Origin: Fretibacterium fastidiosum
GTDB lineage: Bacteria; Synergistota; Synergistia; Synergistales; Aminobacteriaceae
NCBI RefSeq assembly: GCF_000210715.1
Contig: NC_021038.1
Coordinates: forward strand, 2,007,089-2,061,480
Reading direction: 5' to 3'
DNA length: 54,392 nucleotides
Positions 1 to 8,952 of this stretch are shown here, one piece after another; within the stretch, counting starts at the first letter, position 1; each line of letters begins with the position of its first letter. Under the pieces are notes generated by a model. The model was not told the DNA's origin, did no database searches, and saw only the letters and a list, made by a program, of their open reading frames with translations. A program made the position numbers and the translations under genes.

Positions 1-1
1 G

Positions 2-741
2 TACCTGGCCTTCCACGACGCGCTGGTCCACGCGGAGCGCGCGCTGCCCCACGACTTCGAGCGGGGGATGTACTTCGAGGGCTGCATCCCCGTCGAGGCG
101 CTGGCGGAGCGGGGCACGGACACCCTGCGCTTCGGCCCCCTCGTCCGGTGGGCTGGGAGGACCCCCGCCCGGGGCGCGGCGGCCGGGCCTGGGCCGTCGT
201 GCAGCTGCGGCAGGACGACGCCGCGGGGACGCTCTTCAACCTCGTGGGGTTCCAGACCGGGCTGAAGTGGGGGGAGCAGCGGCGCGTGTTCTCCATGATC
301 CCCGGCCTCGAGCGCGCCGAGTTCGTGCGCTTTGGGGTGATGCACCGCAACACCTCCGTCTGCGCGCCCGCCGTGCTGGACCCGTGGCTGCGCCCCGCGC
401 CCACGGGACGCCGTGACCTGTTCCTGGCGGGACAGATCACGGGGGTGGAGGGCTACATGGAGAGCACGGCCATGGGGCTCGCGGCCGGCCTCCACGCCGC
501 CTGCCTGGCGACGGGGCGTCCCCTGCCCAGCTGGCCCGACGAGACGGTCGTCGGGTCCCTGATGCGCTACCTCCGAACCGCGGACCCGGAGCGCTTCCAG
601 CCCATGAACGCCAACCTGGGCATCCTCCCGCCGCTGGAGGGCCGGATACGGGACAAAAAGCTTCGCGCCGCGGCCTGTCGCGACCGCGCCCTGGCCGCCG
701 CCGAGGGCTTCTGGAGGGCCCAGGGCGTCCCCGCGCCTTGA
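2..741 (+). pseudogene. trmFO: tRNA (uracil-5-)-methyltransferase TrmFO, 3' part, frame broken
   Basis: TrmFO is the folate- and FAD-dependent enzyme that makes m5U54 in the T-loop of tRNA. The window opens inside the gene. One frame reads YFEGCIPVEALAERG (about 71-115), the family's conserved segment. The next frame continues with AVVQLRQDDAAGTLFNLVGF, FQTGLKWGEQRRVF, GQITGVEGYMES and FQPMNANLGILPP, all TrmFO landmarks in the right order to a normal C-terminus. The switch falls at the C-run near 136-142: one extra C would give FGPPRPVGWED and restore one frame. I see no other damage, so an assembly or sequencing error in a homopolymer is as likely as a real mutation. A strong hairpin terminator follows the stop. 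The family call is secure; only the intactness is in doubt. Confidence 0.9.
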
Positions 742-799
742 CGGCGGAGAGGCCCTGGGACCGGACTTTCAAGGCCTGACCCCGGACGGGGGGACGACG

Positions 800-838
800 A
801 AGGGCGCGGCGGTCCAAACCGGACCGCCGCGCCCTTTT
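800..838. terminator. Rho-independent terminator between convergent trmFO and mutS2
   Basis: A perfect 14-bp stem (802-815 with 821-834) closes a 5-nt loop and is flanked by A's on the left and TTTT on the right. It can serve both the plus-strand trmFO and the minus-strand mutS2 transcripts. Confidence 0.85.
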
Positions 839-851
839 CTGCGCCCTATCC

Positions 852-3206
852 CTAGCGGAACGACACGACGGTGACGCCGAAGCCGCCCTCCCCTTCGCCT
901 CCGAGGCGAAAGTCTTTGACGTACTTCAGCCGGGAGCAGAGCGCGTGGACCTCCCGGCGCAGGATGCCCTCACCCCGCCCGTGGATGACCGTGACGCTCG
1001 TGTGGTTGGCGCGGTAGGCGCGGTCCAGGTAGCCTTCCACCAAGGGCATGGCCGTCCCCACGTCCATGCCCCGCACCATGATGGAGCTGGGGACCGTCTC
1101 CGCCCGGGACATGGCCTCGGCGTTGGGAGGCGGCACGGCGACCCTGGCCTTCTTCTCCGTCGGGGCCAGCTGCTCCAGGGGGACCTCCACGCGCATGGGA
1201 CCCGCCATCAGCGCTGCGCGGCCGTTCTTCACGGACTCCACCACGCCCACGATGCCGCTGCCCGCCACCTGGACCGTGACGCCCGGCTCCACGGAAAAGG
1301 ACGCGGGACGGCTCGCGATCTCCCGCTCCACGCGCCTGTCGCGGCGCCGGTCGATGCCGCTCCGTATCCTCCGTATCTCCTGCCGGCGCCCCTCCAGCCC
1401 CTGACTTGCCCTCATCTTCACCGTCTCCTCCAGGTCGCGGATCATGCCTTTCGACGCCGCCTCCGCTCGGCTAAGCAGCTGCTCCGCCCGGCGGTCCGCC
1501 GCCTCCATGATGCTGTCCCGCTGGCCGTCGATCTCCCGCACCCGGTCCTGATAGGCCTGCCGCAGGCGCTCCGTCTCCCGAACGGTCTCCTGGAAGCTCC
1601 GCTCCGCCTGGTCCAGCGCCGCCCGCCGCTCCACCAGCTCCCCCATCAACTCCTCCGCCGAGACCCCGCGGGCTGCCAGCTCTCCCTGAGCCCGATTCAG
1701 GACCTCCTCCGGCATCCCGTAGCGACGGGCGATGGCCAGGGCGTTGCTCTTGCCGGGAACGCCCATGAGGAGCCGGTAGGTCGGGGCCAGGCGCTCCGCG
1801 TCGAACTCCATGCTGGCCGTCTCCACTCCGGGCGTCGTCAGGGCATACTGCTTGATGGGGTTGTGGTGCGTGGTAGCCAGGGTCGTGCAGCCGCGGCCCC
1901 GCAGGGTCTCCAGGATGGCCGTCCCCAGGGCCGCCCCCTCCTGGGGGTCCGTCCCCGCCCCCAGCTCGTCCAGCAGCACGACGGACTGGCGCGTGGCGTC
2001 CCGCAGGATGCCCACGATCTTCCTCAGGTGGGCGCTGAAGGTGGAGAGGTTCTGCTCGATGCTCTGCTCGTCGCCGATGTCGGCGAAGACGGCGTCGAAG
2101 CTGCCGATCCGGGTGCCGTCCCGGGCGGGTACCGGCAGACCGCACCAGGCCATCAGCAGGAGCACCCCCACGGTCTTGAGGACCACCGTCTTGCCTCCCG
2201 TGTTGGGCCCGGTCACCACCAGGGTGGAGAACCCCTCGTCCTCCCCGCAGGACACGTCCACGGGCACGGCCGCGTCCTTCAGCATGGGGTGCCGCGCCCC
2301 CACCAGGCGAAGGCCGCGCTTCCGGCTCAGCGCCGGGACGATCCAGCCCCTACCGCGCACCAGCCCGTCGCAGGCCGTCATCAGGTCCAGCTCCCCCAGC
2401 ACGCGCTCCGCCGCGTCCAGGGCCCCTGCGCGGGCCAGGACCTTCCGCGTCAGGTCCAGCAGGATCAGCTGTTCCTCGTCGCGCTCCTCGTGGGTCCGCA
2501 TCAGGAGGCCGTTGTTGATGGAGGAGAGCATCCGGGGCTCCATGTAGACGGAGTTTCCGGAGCTGGAGCGCTCCACGGCAAGCCCGGGGAAGCGGTTGAC
2601 GTACTCCTGCCGCACCAGGAGCAGGAAGCGCCCGTCCCGCCAGGCCAACGTCCGCTCCTGGAGCATGTTCAGGACGTTGGGGTCGTTCAGCAGCCGCTCC
2701 GCCGTGCGCCGCCCGGACCGCTTCAGGGATTCGAGCGCCTCCCGGATCTGAGCCAGCTTCGGGCTGGCCCGGTCCGCCAGGCGCCCCGTGTCCTCCACCA
2801 CGGAGAGGGCCTCGATCTCCGGGGCGAAGTCCCTCAGCCTTCGGCGCAGCGCCTCGAGGGCGGGGTTCGGGGCGTCCGCCAGGCCGTCCCGCACGCGCTT
2901 CGCCGCGCCCATCAGAGCGCGCACCATCAGGAGCTCGCCGCCCGACAGGATGCCGCTGCGCCTGGCCCCTTCGAAGAGGGGGGTGACGGCGGGCAGGTCC
3001 GCACTCCACTGGGGGGCCCCCTGGGCGTCCAGCAGGTCCTGCCACTCCTTCAGCAGGTCCGCGCGGCGGCTGAGGTGGGCGAAGTCCTCCGCCGGGGCCA
3101 GCCGATCGAGGGCGAGGGCCCCCAGCTCTCCCCCCAGCCGTTCCCTCAGGGGCGACAGGGCCTTGCGGAACTCCAGGAGCTCCAGGACGGAGGGGTCCGC
3201 GCGCAT
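852..3206 (-). CDS. mutS2: Endonuclease MutS2
   Basis: MutS2 is a MutS-like ATPase with a C-terminal Smr domain, linked in other bacteria to suppressing recombination and to rescue of collided ribosomes. The protein has 784 residues, the usual length. In order: MutS-like core, Walker A (GPNTGGKT, about 332), Walker B (VVLLDELGAG, about 408), a long charged coiled coil (about 500-625), and the Smr domain with HGRGEG (about 740). The Smr segment that normally reads LDLRG reads IMVRG here (about 708), so its acidic residue is missing. The open frame continues 253 codons upstream, but that part lies over the next gene in another frame. The ATG at 3206 overlaps the upstream stop as TGATG, which indicates translational coupling, so I use this start. 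Confidence 0.95.
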   Translation of the reverse strand: MRADPSVLELLEFRKALSPLRERLGGELGALALDRLAPAEDFAHLSRRADLLKEWQDLLDAQGAPQWSADLPAVTPLFEGARRSGILSGGELLMVRALMGAAKRVRDGLADAPNPALEALRRRLRDFAPEIEALSVVEDTGRLADRASPKLAQIREALESLKRSGRRTAERLLNDPNVLNMLQERTLAWRDGRFLLLVRQEYVNRFPGLAVERSSSGNSVYMEPRMLSSINNGLLMRTHEERDEEQLILLDLTRKVLARAGALDAAERVLGELDLMTACDGLVRGRGWIVPALSRKRGLRLVGARHPMLKDAAVPVDVSCGEDEGFSTLVVTGPNTGGKTVVLKTVGVLLLMAWCGLPVPARDGTRIGSFDAVFADIGDEQSIEQNLSTFSAHLRKIVGILRDATRQSVVLLDELGAGTDPQEGAALGTAILETLRGRGCTTLATTHHNPIKQYALTTPGVETASMEFDAERLAPTYRLLMGVPGKSNALAIARRYGMPEEVLNRAQGELAARGVSAEELMGELVERRAALDQAERSFQETVRETERLRQAYQDRVREIDGQRDSIMEAADRRAEQLLSRAEAASKGMIRDLEETVKMRASQGLEGRRQEIRRIRSGIDRRRDRRVEREIASRPASFSVEPGVTVQVAGSGIVGVVESVKNGRAALMAGPMRVEVPLEQLAPTEKKARVAVPPPNAEAMSRAETVPSSIMVRGMDVGTAMPLVEGYLDRAYRANHTSVTVIHGRGEGILRREVHALCSRLKYVKDFRLGGEGEGGFGVTVVSFR

Positions 3207-3835
3207 CAGTGGCTCACATCCGGCGAGGCGGGAACGGCCAGCACGTCCTCCGACCGAACCACCCCCTCGCCCTGCGAGGCCGGGGGCAGCGCCAGGGCGG
3301 AGACCCCGGCGGAGAGGGCCCCGGACCGCAGATTCTCGAGGTCCAGCAGTCCCTGCCCCTCGAGGAAGCGCACCGCAGGCGGCCAGGCTGCGGCCGCTAT
3401 GCGCATGGCGCGGCTCTCCGCCATCCAGCCGGTGGGGACGACGGCGGAGAACATCGTCAGCAGGCCGTAGACGAAGAGGAGGACGCAGAAGGTCTTGACC
3501 GCGCCCATGGCGAGCCCCAGCACGTGGTCCGGCAGCGACAGGTTGGCCGCCGCGATCAGCATGGAGAAGAGCTCCGCCAGGGCGGCGAAGAGGATGGAGA
3601 TCGCGAAGAAGATGGCGACGGCGCAGCCCAGCCCCGTCAGCCGAAGGTCCCAGGAGGGGAAGTGCCTCAGCACAAACTCCGCGGCGGGGCCCGACAGGGT
3701 CCAGGCGGCCACCGCGCTGACGACGGACCCAACGAGGCTCAGGACTTCGCCCAGGAAGCCGCGCAGCGCCCCGCGCACCAAGAAGAAGGCCAGGAGGCAC
3801 GCAGCCAGCACGTCGACGATCAAAGCAAGACTCAT
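3206..3835 (-). CDS. CvpA family membrane protein
   Basis: A 209-residue protein with four hydrophobic segments in roughly the first 135 residues, then a short cytoplasmic tail. The beginning (SLALIVDVLAACLLAFFLVRGALRGF) has the CvpA/colicin V production family pattern, including the conserved R-G-x-x-x-G turn. Family members are inner-membrane proteins of poorly defined role, linked to colicin V export and envelope stress. AAGGAG lies 7 nt before the ATG. It sits just upstream of mutS2 and overlaps it by one base; cvpA-mutS2 neighbours are common in Gram-positive-type genomes. Good family match, function unknown. Confidence 0.8.
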   Translation of the reverse strand: MSLALIVDVLAACLLAFFLVRGALRGFLGEVLSLVGSVVSAVAAWTLSGPAAEFVLRHFPSWDLRLTGLGCAVAIFFAISILFAALAELFSMLIAAANLSLPDHVLGLAMGAVKTFCVLLFVYGLLTMFSAVVPTGWMAESRAMRIAAAAWPPAVRFLEGQGLLDLENLRSGALSAGVSALALPPASQGEGVVRSEDVLAVPASPDVSH

Positions 3836-3885
3836 GAAAATTTCTCCTTAAATTTCTGTGGTTTTGTATACCCGATCGGGGGCCG

Positions 3886-5709
3886 TCAGGCCTTTCCCGG
3901 CGCGCTGGCGTGCTCCACCCGATTGCGCCCGTTCCTCTTGGCGGTATAGAGCGCGTTGTCCGCACGCTCCACCAGGGTCTCCGGCGTGTCCTCCCGGTTC
4001 AGCTCGGCCACCCCCAGGGAGATCGTCACCTGCTTCCCCTCCCCAAGGCTGCGGGATCGGAACTCGCAGGTACTGCGGATGCGCTCGGCGATGGCGACGG
4101 CGGTCATCATGGACGCGCCGTCCAGGACGGCGCAGAACTCTTCCCCGCCGTAGCGCGCGGCAATGTCGTACTCCCGGAGGGAGCCCTTCAGTATCTCCGC
4201 TATCAGGATCAGCGCGCCGTCCCCCTCCTGATGGCCCCAGGTGTCGTTGAAGGCCTTGAAGTGGTCGATGTCCATCATGATGAAGGACAGGGGGCGGTTC
4301 ATGGAACGGGCGTTCGCGATGCGCTCGGCCAGCGAGTACTTCAGGAAGGCGTGGTTGTACAGGCCCGTCATGGCGTCCCTCTGGCTGAGCTCCCGATAGT
4401 AGCTGCTCTGGGCCTGAAGCCGGGTGTAGTCGTGGAAGCGCGTCCGCGTCTCGTAGAGCGGGATGCAGGTGACGCCCAGCAGCAGGATCAGGAAGAGGAC
4501 CATGCTGACCATGCCCATGAAGAAGGCCCCGCCCAGGGACAGGAAGGTGTAGCAGAAGAGGCCCATGAAGGACAGGATGAAGGCGAGGTTGACGGTGATG
4601 AAGGTCAGCAGGTAGAAGTCCCGCCGCCCCATGCGGTACATGTGGAACGCCAGGTTCAGGAAGCCCGCGACGTTGACCAGGAAGGCCAGGAGGATCGCCG
4701 TCAGGAGCAGGTCCGGCCGGTCCGTCTGGCTCAGCAGCGTCACGAAGAGGCCCAGCAGGACCTGCGCTCCCGTCATAGGGCTGCCTCCCCGGTCGCGCCC
4801 TCCGAGGGAGTAGAACACCGCGTGGTTGAGCATGGACCAGACGACGTTCAGGACGCCGTAGAAAAGCCAGGTGAGGAAGTAGGTCAGGCTCATCGGCAGG
4901 TCGAAGTAGAGGCCGGGGTAGCGGTTGAAGAACAGGATGAAGAAGAAGAACGCGACCTGCCCGACGATGGCGCTGCGGTAGAACGGGCTGCCCGTGGAGA
5001 GGTAGAACAGGAGGTAGGCCAGGATGAAGCCCAAAAGAGAGCAGATGAAGAGGGTGTGGAACGAGAAGGCCTCCATCTGCCGCGCCATGAACTGGTCCTG
5101 GTCCAGGATGTGCAGGTAGGCGTTCAGCGGCAGGGTGTTCCGGATGCGCAGGTAGACGTAGCGGCCCGGCCGTGCGTCAAAGAAACAGGGCATGAGGAAG
5201 ACCGGGTGCGTGCTGCGGACAGCGCCGATCCCCTCAAGGGGCCTGCCGCTCCAGGAGGCCCAGAGCATGAGGCGGTCCGACGCCACCGGGTCCGGAACGA
5301 AACACTCCACCCGCGTGACCTGGACGGTGGACAGCATGGCCACCTGGCTGCGGCGCAGAAACGGCCCTCCGCCGTTCTGGACGAACTGCGCGACGGGGAT
5401 CCGAAACCACCGCTCGCCGTTGAACGACGCCATCCGCATCATGCCGTCCTGCATGGGGACGAAAGCCTTCGACATCAGGGCCGCGACCCGGCGCGCCCTC
5501 CCCTCCGCCATCTCCCCGTCAAGCGACGGCAGCTCGGCGGACGCGGGCAGCTCCTCGATCGCCGCAAGGCGATACTGCCCCCAGTCCTCGCCCGCCTGGT
5601 ACGCCATGCGCATCACGAACAAAAGGAAGACGACGATCAGAAGGAACCCAAACCACCATCGCAGCCTCTTCAACTTATCCCTGTCCTTTCCGCAGGCCGT
5701 TATCTGCAT
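3886..5709 (-). CDS. Membrane diguanylate cyclase (7TM-DISM-like sensor plus GGDEF)
   Basis: Predicted to make cyclic di-GMP from two GTP. The 607-residue protein starts with a transmembrane anchor (about 12-30), then an extracytoplasmic beta-rich region (about 35-190), seven to eight hydrophobic helices (about 195-395), a short linker and a GGDEF domain. The layout fits the 7TMR-DISM sensor family. The active site reads RYGGEEF (about 518-524), so activity is expected. REYD lies five residues upstream and fits the RxxD inhibitory I-site. The frame is open to 6210, but the upstream part has no recognisable domain. I chose the ATG at 5709 because it directly precedes the first membrane anchor; its ribosome site is weak. 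Ligand unknown. It lies 50 nt upstream of the cvpA-mutS2 pair on the same strand. Confidence 0.85.
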   Translation of the reverse strand: MQITACGKDRDKLKRLRWWFGFLLIVVFLLFVMRMAYQAGEDWGQYRLAAIEELPASAELPSLDGEMAEGRARRVAALMSKAFVPMQDGMMRMASFNGERWFRIPVAQFVQNGGGPFLRRSQVAMLSTVQVTRVECFVPDPVASDRLMLWASWSGRPLEGIGAVRSTHPVFLMPCFFDARPGRYVYLRIRNTLPLNAYLHILDQDQFMARQMEAFSFHTLFICSLLGFILAYLLFYLSTGSPFYRSAIVGQVAFFFFILFFNRYPGLYFDLPMSLTYFLTWLFYGVLNVVWSMLNHAVFYSLGGRDRGGSPMTGAQVLLGLFVTLLSQTDRPDLLLTAILLAFLVNVAGFLNLAFHMYRMGRRDFYLLTFITVNLAFILSFMGLFCYTFLSLGGAFFMGMVSMVLFLILLLGVTCIPLYETRTRFHDYTRLQAQSSYYRELSQRDAMTGLYNHAFLKYSLAERIANARSMNRPLSFIMMDIDHFKAFNDTWGHQEGDGALILIAEILKGSLREYDIAARYGGEEFCAVLDGASMMTAVAIAERIRSTCEFRSRSLGEGKQVTISLGVAELNREDTPETLVERADNALYTAKRNGRNRVEHASAPGKA

Positions 5710-6340
5710 CAATAAAAAAGGCACACCAGGCAAAACGGGCGGACCATGCAGGACAGCCGCAGGGGACCTCCGCCGCAGATGGACCGTGACTAATAATGAT
5801 ACTTCCCACCCACAGAAATTTAAAGGGCCCGCCGATGGGCCAGGGGCCGGGAAAAAAGGCACCCGAAAGGCCATGAATAATGTATTTACACTATTTAAGC
5901 TCATCTGAGGGGTGAAAAAATAAGGCCGTTCAACCCATAAAACAATATCCCTTACTCCCGCCGCTTCAGGGCCCTGGGACACCCAACCGATGCGCCCATC
6001 GGGCAACGTGCGCAGGTCCTGTGCCCCGTGCTTCAAGGACGCTCCCCTTTCCATCCGCTCCCCTTCCCCTCGCACGGCGGCCGGACGCGGGAGCGAATGC
6101 CGGCGTTTGCCCGAAGCACGGCACCCGTGCAAACCCCTCACGAAAATGCTAGAATGATACTCATCCGCCCCAACAAAGCCCGGCGGAGGCTCCATCGGGC
6201 AGGCGAACAAACTGTGGGCGGTCGTTCAAAAAAGCGCTGGGCAGTCGTTCAAAGGCGCCGGGCGCTGGACGTCCGCCCCGGAGGCATATGGGGCGGGAAG
6301 GGTAAGTTCAATCGTTTTTTTAATCAGGAGGCGTTTTGCA
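5710..6340. other. Intergenic region between divergent GGDEF and ytfQ genes
   Basis: About 630 bases hold the upstream regions of two divergent genes. I find no convincing gene. The half near 5880-5970 is AT-rich and could hold the GGDEF promoter, but no clear hexamer pair stands out. Near the ytfQ side are two direct repeats (separate entry) and the AGGAGG at 6326-6331. Confidence 0.5.
6216..6253. promoter_or_regulatory. Direct repeat upstream of ytfQ, possible operator
   Basis: GGGCGGTCGTTCAAA (6216-6230) and GGGCAGTCGTTCAAA (6239-6253) match at 14 of 15 positions. Their starts are 23 bp apart, about two helical turns, and they end about 90 bp before the ytfQ start. Placement and spacing suggest a regulator site; no regulator gene is adjacent. 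Confidence 0.35.
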
Positions 6341-7279
6341 GTGAAGAAATTTGCATTGGCGTGTCTTTGTGCTCTGCTCTTTGGAAGCTGTGCCTTTGGC
6401 GACGACAAGCCCCTGGTCGTGGGCTTCGCCCAGATCGGGGCGGAGAGCGGCTGGCGCACGGCGGAGACCGACTCCGTGCTCTCCGCAGCCAGGGAGATGG
6501 GGATCGACCTCAAGTTCAGCGACGCCCAGCAGAAGCAGGAAAACCAGATCAAGGCCATCCGTTCCTTCATCGCTCAGGGCGTGGACGGAATCCTTCTCGC
6601 GCCCGTCGTCGAGACCGGCTGGGAGCCCGTCCTGGGCGAGGCGAAGAAGGCCGGCATCCCCGTGATCCTCCTGGATCGCGGCATCGTCACGGACGACGAC
6701 TCCCTTTACGTCTGCAAGATCACGTCGGACTTCGTCTTCGAGGGACGGGAGGCCGCCAAGTGGGTCGCCAAAGAATTGAACGGAAAGGGCAACGTGGTCC
6801 AGCTTCAGGGGACCCCCGGCGCCTCCGCCGCCCTGGAGCGGCAGAAGGGGTTCGAGGAGGAGCTCGCCCAGCACCCCGACATCAAGATCCTGGAGTCCCA
6901 GACCGGCGACTTCACGATGGAGCTCGGCAAGCAGGTCATGGAGGCGTTCCTGAAGAAGCACGGGAAGGATATCCAGGTGGTCTACGCCCACAACGACGAC
7001 ATGGGGCTGGGGGCCGTTCAGGCCATACGCGAGGCGGGATTCAAGCCCGGAACGGACATCAAGGTCATCACGATCGACGCGACCAGACACGCCTTTCAGG
7101 CGATGGTCGACGGGGACATCAACGCGGTCGTGGAGTGCAACCCGCTGCTTGGCCCCCTGGCCTTCGAAACCCTGAAGAAGGCCATCGCCGGCATGACGCT
7201 GGAGAAGTGGATCGTCCAGAAGGACGAGCTGTTCGAGATGGCCCAGGCCGCGGAGCTGATCGGGCTTCGCAAGTACTAG
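6341..7279 (+). CDS. ytfQ: Galactofuranose-type sugar ABC transporter, substrate-binding protein
   Basis: Periplasmic sugar-binding protein of the ribose/galactose type, 312 residues. A signal peptide (about 1-21, ending CAFG) is followed by a mature part that matches E. coli YtfQ closely: VGFAQIGAESGWRTAET, QQKQENQIKAIRSF, LLAPVVETGWEPVL, VYAHNDDMGLGA. YtfQ binds galactofuranose, and the next three genes match YtfR, YtfT and YjfF in the same order, so the whole importer is present. The start is GTG at 6341, set by AGGAGG 9 nt upstream. There is no lipoprotein cysteine at the expected cleavage site, so the protein is probably soluble in the periplasm. Family call is firm; exact sugar is inferred from homology. 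Confidence 0.92.
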   Translation: MKKFALACLCALLFGSCAFGDDKPLVVGFAQIGAESGWRTAETDSVLSAAREMGIDLKFSDAQQKQENQIKAIRSFIAQGVDGILLAPVVETGWEPVLGEAKKAGIPVILLDRGIVTDDDSLYVCKITSDFVFEGREAAKWVAKELNGKGNVVQLQGTPGASAALERQKGFEEELAQHPDIKILESQTGDFTMELGKQVMEAFLKKHGKDIQVVYAHNDDMGLGAVQAIREAGFKPGTDIKVITIDATRHAFQAMVDGDINAVVECNPLLGPLAFETLKKAIAGMTLEKWIVQKDELFEMAQAAELIGLRKY

Positions 7280-7383
7280 GGGAACACTTGAGACAGCGCT
7301 TCCCCGGCCCGGAGGGCTTCCGGAGCCTCCGCCCTTCCGGGGACGTGTCGGAGAGGGGTATTTTTTGGGGCAGGTGATATGAA

Positions 7384-8892
7384 GTGGTATCAGAAGGAGC
7401 CGTCCTGCTGGAGGCATCGAACGTCTGTCTCTCCTTTCCTGGAGTGAAGGCCCTCGACCACGTTGACTTCACGCTCCGGCGCGGGGAGGTCCACGCCCTC
7501 ATGGGGCAGAACGGGGCTGGAAAATCGACCCTGATCAAGGTCCTCTCCGGCGTCTCTCGTCGCGATGAGGGGTCCCTGCGCTTCAAGGGTCGGGAGGTCG
7601 CCTTCGGGACGCCCCTCGACGCGCAGAGGGCCGGCATCGCGACGGTGCATCAGGAGGTCAACCTGATCCCCACGCTCTCCGTGGCCGAGAACCTCTTTCT
7701 CGGCGCGTTCCCCAGGCGGGGGCTCCACCGGATCGACTGGGCCAGGATGTTTCGGGAGTCGGAGGAGCTCCTGGCCCGGCTGAACCTTCGGATCGACGTG
7801 AGCGAACGACTGGAGAGCTACTCCATAGCGGTCTGGCAGCTCGTGGCCATCGCGCGCGCCCTTCGGATGTCCTCGGACGTCCTGATCCTCGACGAGCCGA
7901 CGTCGAGCCTCGACGCGGAGGAGACGGCCCTCCTCTTTGACGTGATGCGGGACCTGAAGCGAAAGGGGCTGGGCATCCTCTTCGTCACCCACTTCCTGGA
8001 GCAGATGTACGAGGTCGCCGACCGCGTCACGGTGCTGCGCAACGGGTGTCGGGTCGGGGAGTACGAGGTCGCCGACCTGCCCCGCATCGACCTGGTCACG
8101 GCCATGGTGGGGCGGCAGGTGGAGGAGGGGACCGGGGCGCGCCGGACCGAAAAGGGCCGGGGAGGGGCCACTCCCTTCCTCGACGTTCGGGGAGCGGGCC
8201 GCAGCGGGGCGATCGAGCCGCTGGACCTCTCCATCGGCCGGGGGGAGGTCGTCGGCCTCGCCGGCCTCCTGGGGTCGGGCAGGAGCGAGGCGGCGCGGAT
8301 GATCTTCGGGGCCGACCCGGCGGACCGCGGAGAGTTCCTCGTGGAGGGACGGCGGGAGAGGATCGCCTCCCCCGCCGACGCGATCGCCCTGGGGTTCGGC
8401 TTCTGTCCGGAGGACCGGAAGGCGGACGGGATCGTCGGCAAGCTCTCGGTCCGGGAGAACATCATCCTGGTGCTGCAGACGAGCCGCGGCTGGATCAGGC
8501 TCCTGAGGCGCGCCGAGCAGGAGCGGATCGCGGACCGATTCATCCAGGCGCTGCAGATCAAGACCCCCGGCGCCGAACAGGCGGTCGAGAAGCTCTCCGG
8601 AGGGAACCAGCAGAAGGTCGTCATCGCCCGCTGGCTGGCCTCGAACCTGAGGCTCCTGATCCTCGACGAGCCGACCCGCGGCATCGACGTCGCGGCGAAG
8701 TTCGAGATCCAGAAGCTGATCCTGTCCCTGGCGGACGACGGCCTGGCCGTGCTCTTCATCTCCTCGGAGCTGGACGAGACGGTCCGCTGCTGCGAGCGCG
8801 TCGCCGTCCTTCGGGACCGGCGCAAGGTGGAGGAGCTGTCGAACGCCGACGTCAACCGGGAGAGGATCCTGCAGGCCATCGCCAACGCCTGA
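7384..8892 (+). CDS. ytfR: Galactofuranose-type sugar ABC transporter, double ATPase
   Basis: Energises the sugar importer. The 502 residues hold two ABC domains: the first with GQNGAGKST (about 41), Q-loop VHQEVNL and LILDEPTSSLD (about 165); the second with LLGSGRSE in place of a full Walker A (about 298), FCPEDRKADGI, LSGGNQQK (about 405) and LILDEPTRGID (about 424). A degenerate second P-loop is normal for the RbsA/XylG/YtfR group. The first signature region (SYSIAVWQLVAIARAL) departs from LSGGQ, as in E. coli YtfR. Start taken at GTG 7384; the ribosome site there is weak and the true start could be a few codons away. About 100 nt separate it from ytfQ. Confidence 0.93.
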   Translation: MVSEGAVLLEASNVCLSFPGVKALDHVDFTLRRGEVHALMGQNGAGKSTLIKVLSGVSRRDEGSLRFKGREVAFGTPLDAQRAGIATVHQEVNLIPTLSVAENLFLGAFPRRGLHRIDWARMFRESEELLARLNLRIDVSERLESYSIAVWQLVAIARALRMSSDVLILDEPTSSLDAEETALLFDVMRDLKRKGLGILFVTHFLEQMYEVADRVTVLRNGCRVGEYEVADLPRIDLVTAMVGRQVEEGTGARRTEKGRGGATPFLDVRGAGRSGAIEPLDLSIGRGEVVGLAGLLGSGRSEAARMIFGADPADRGEFLVEGRRERIASPADAIALGFGFCPEDRKADGIVGKLSVRENIILVLQTSRGWIRLLRRAEQERIADRFIQALQIKTPGAEQAVEKLSGGNQQKVVIARWLASNLRLLILDEPTRGIDVAAKFEIQKLILSLADDGLAVLFISSELDETVRCCERVAVLRDRRKVEELSNADVNRERILQAIANA

Positions 8893-8900
8893 GGAAGCGC

Positions 8901-8917
8901 CCTGCCTTGCAGGCAGG
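8901..8917 (+). other. Intercistronic hairpin between ytfR and ytfT
   Basis: CCTGCC and GGCAGG (6-bp stem, 5-nt loop) lie 9 nt after the ytfR stop with no T-run behind. It is more likely an mRNA-stability or attenuating structure than a terminator. Confidence 0.35.
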
Positions 8918-8952
8918 CCATTGATTGATTGAAGCTTGAAGGGAGAGTCGTC

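Noticed and set aside
945-3470. Long plus-strand open frame (841 codons) opposite mutS2
   Set aside because: Antisense shadow of a high-GC gene; its composition is rich in Pro, Gln, His and Arg with no domain, and mutS2 on the other strand is certain.
3849-5823. TTAAATTTCTGTGG before cvpA and its inverse near 5810
   Set aside because: Only 14 bp, found twice, with no sensible shared role; chance cannot be excluded.
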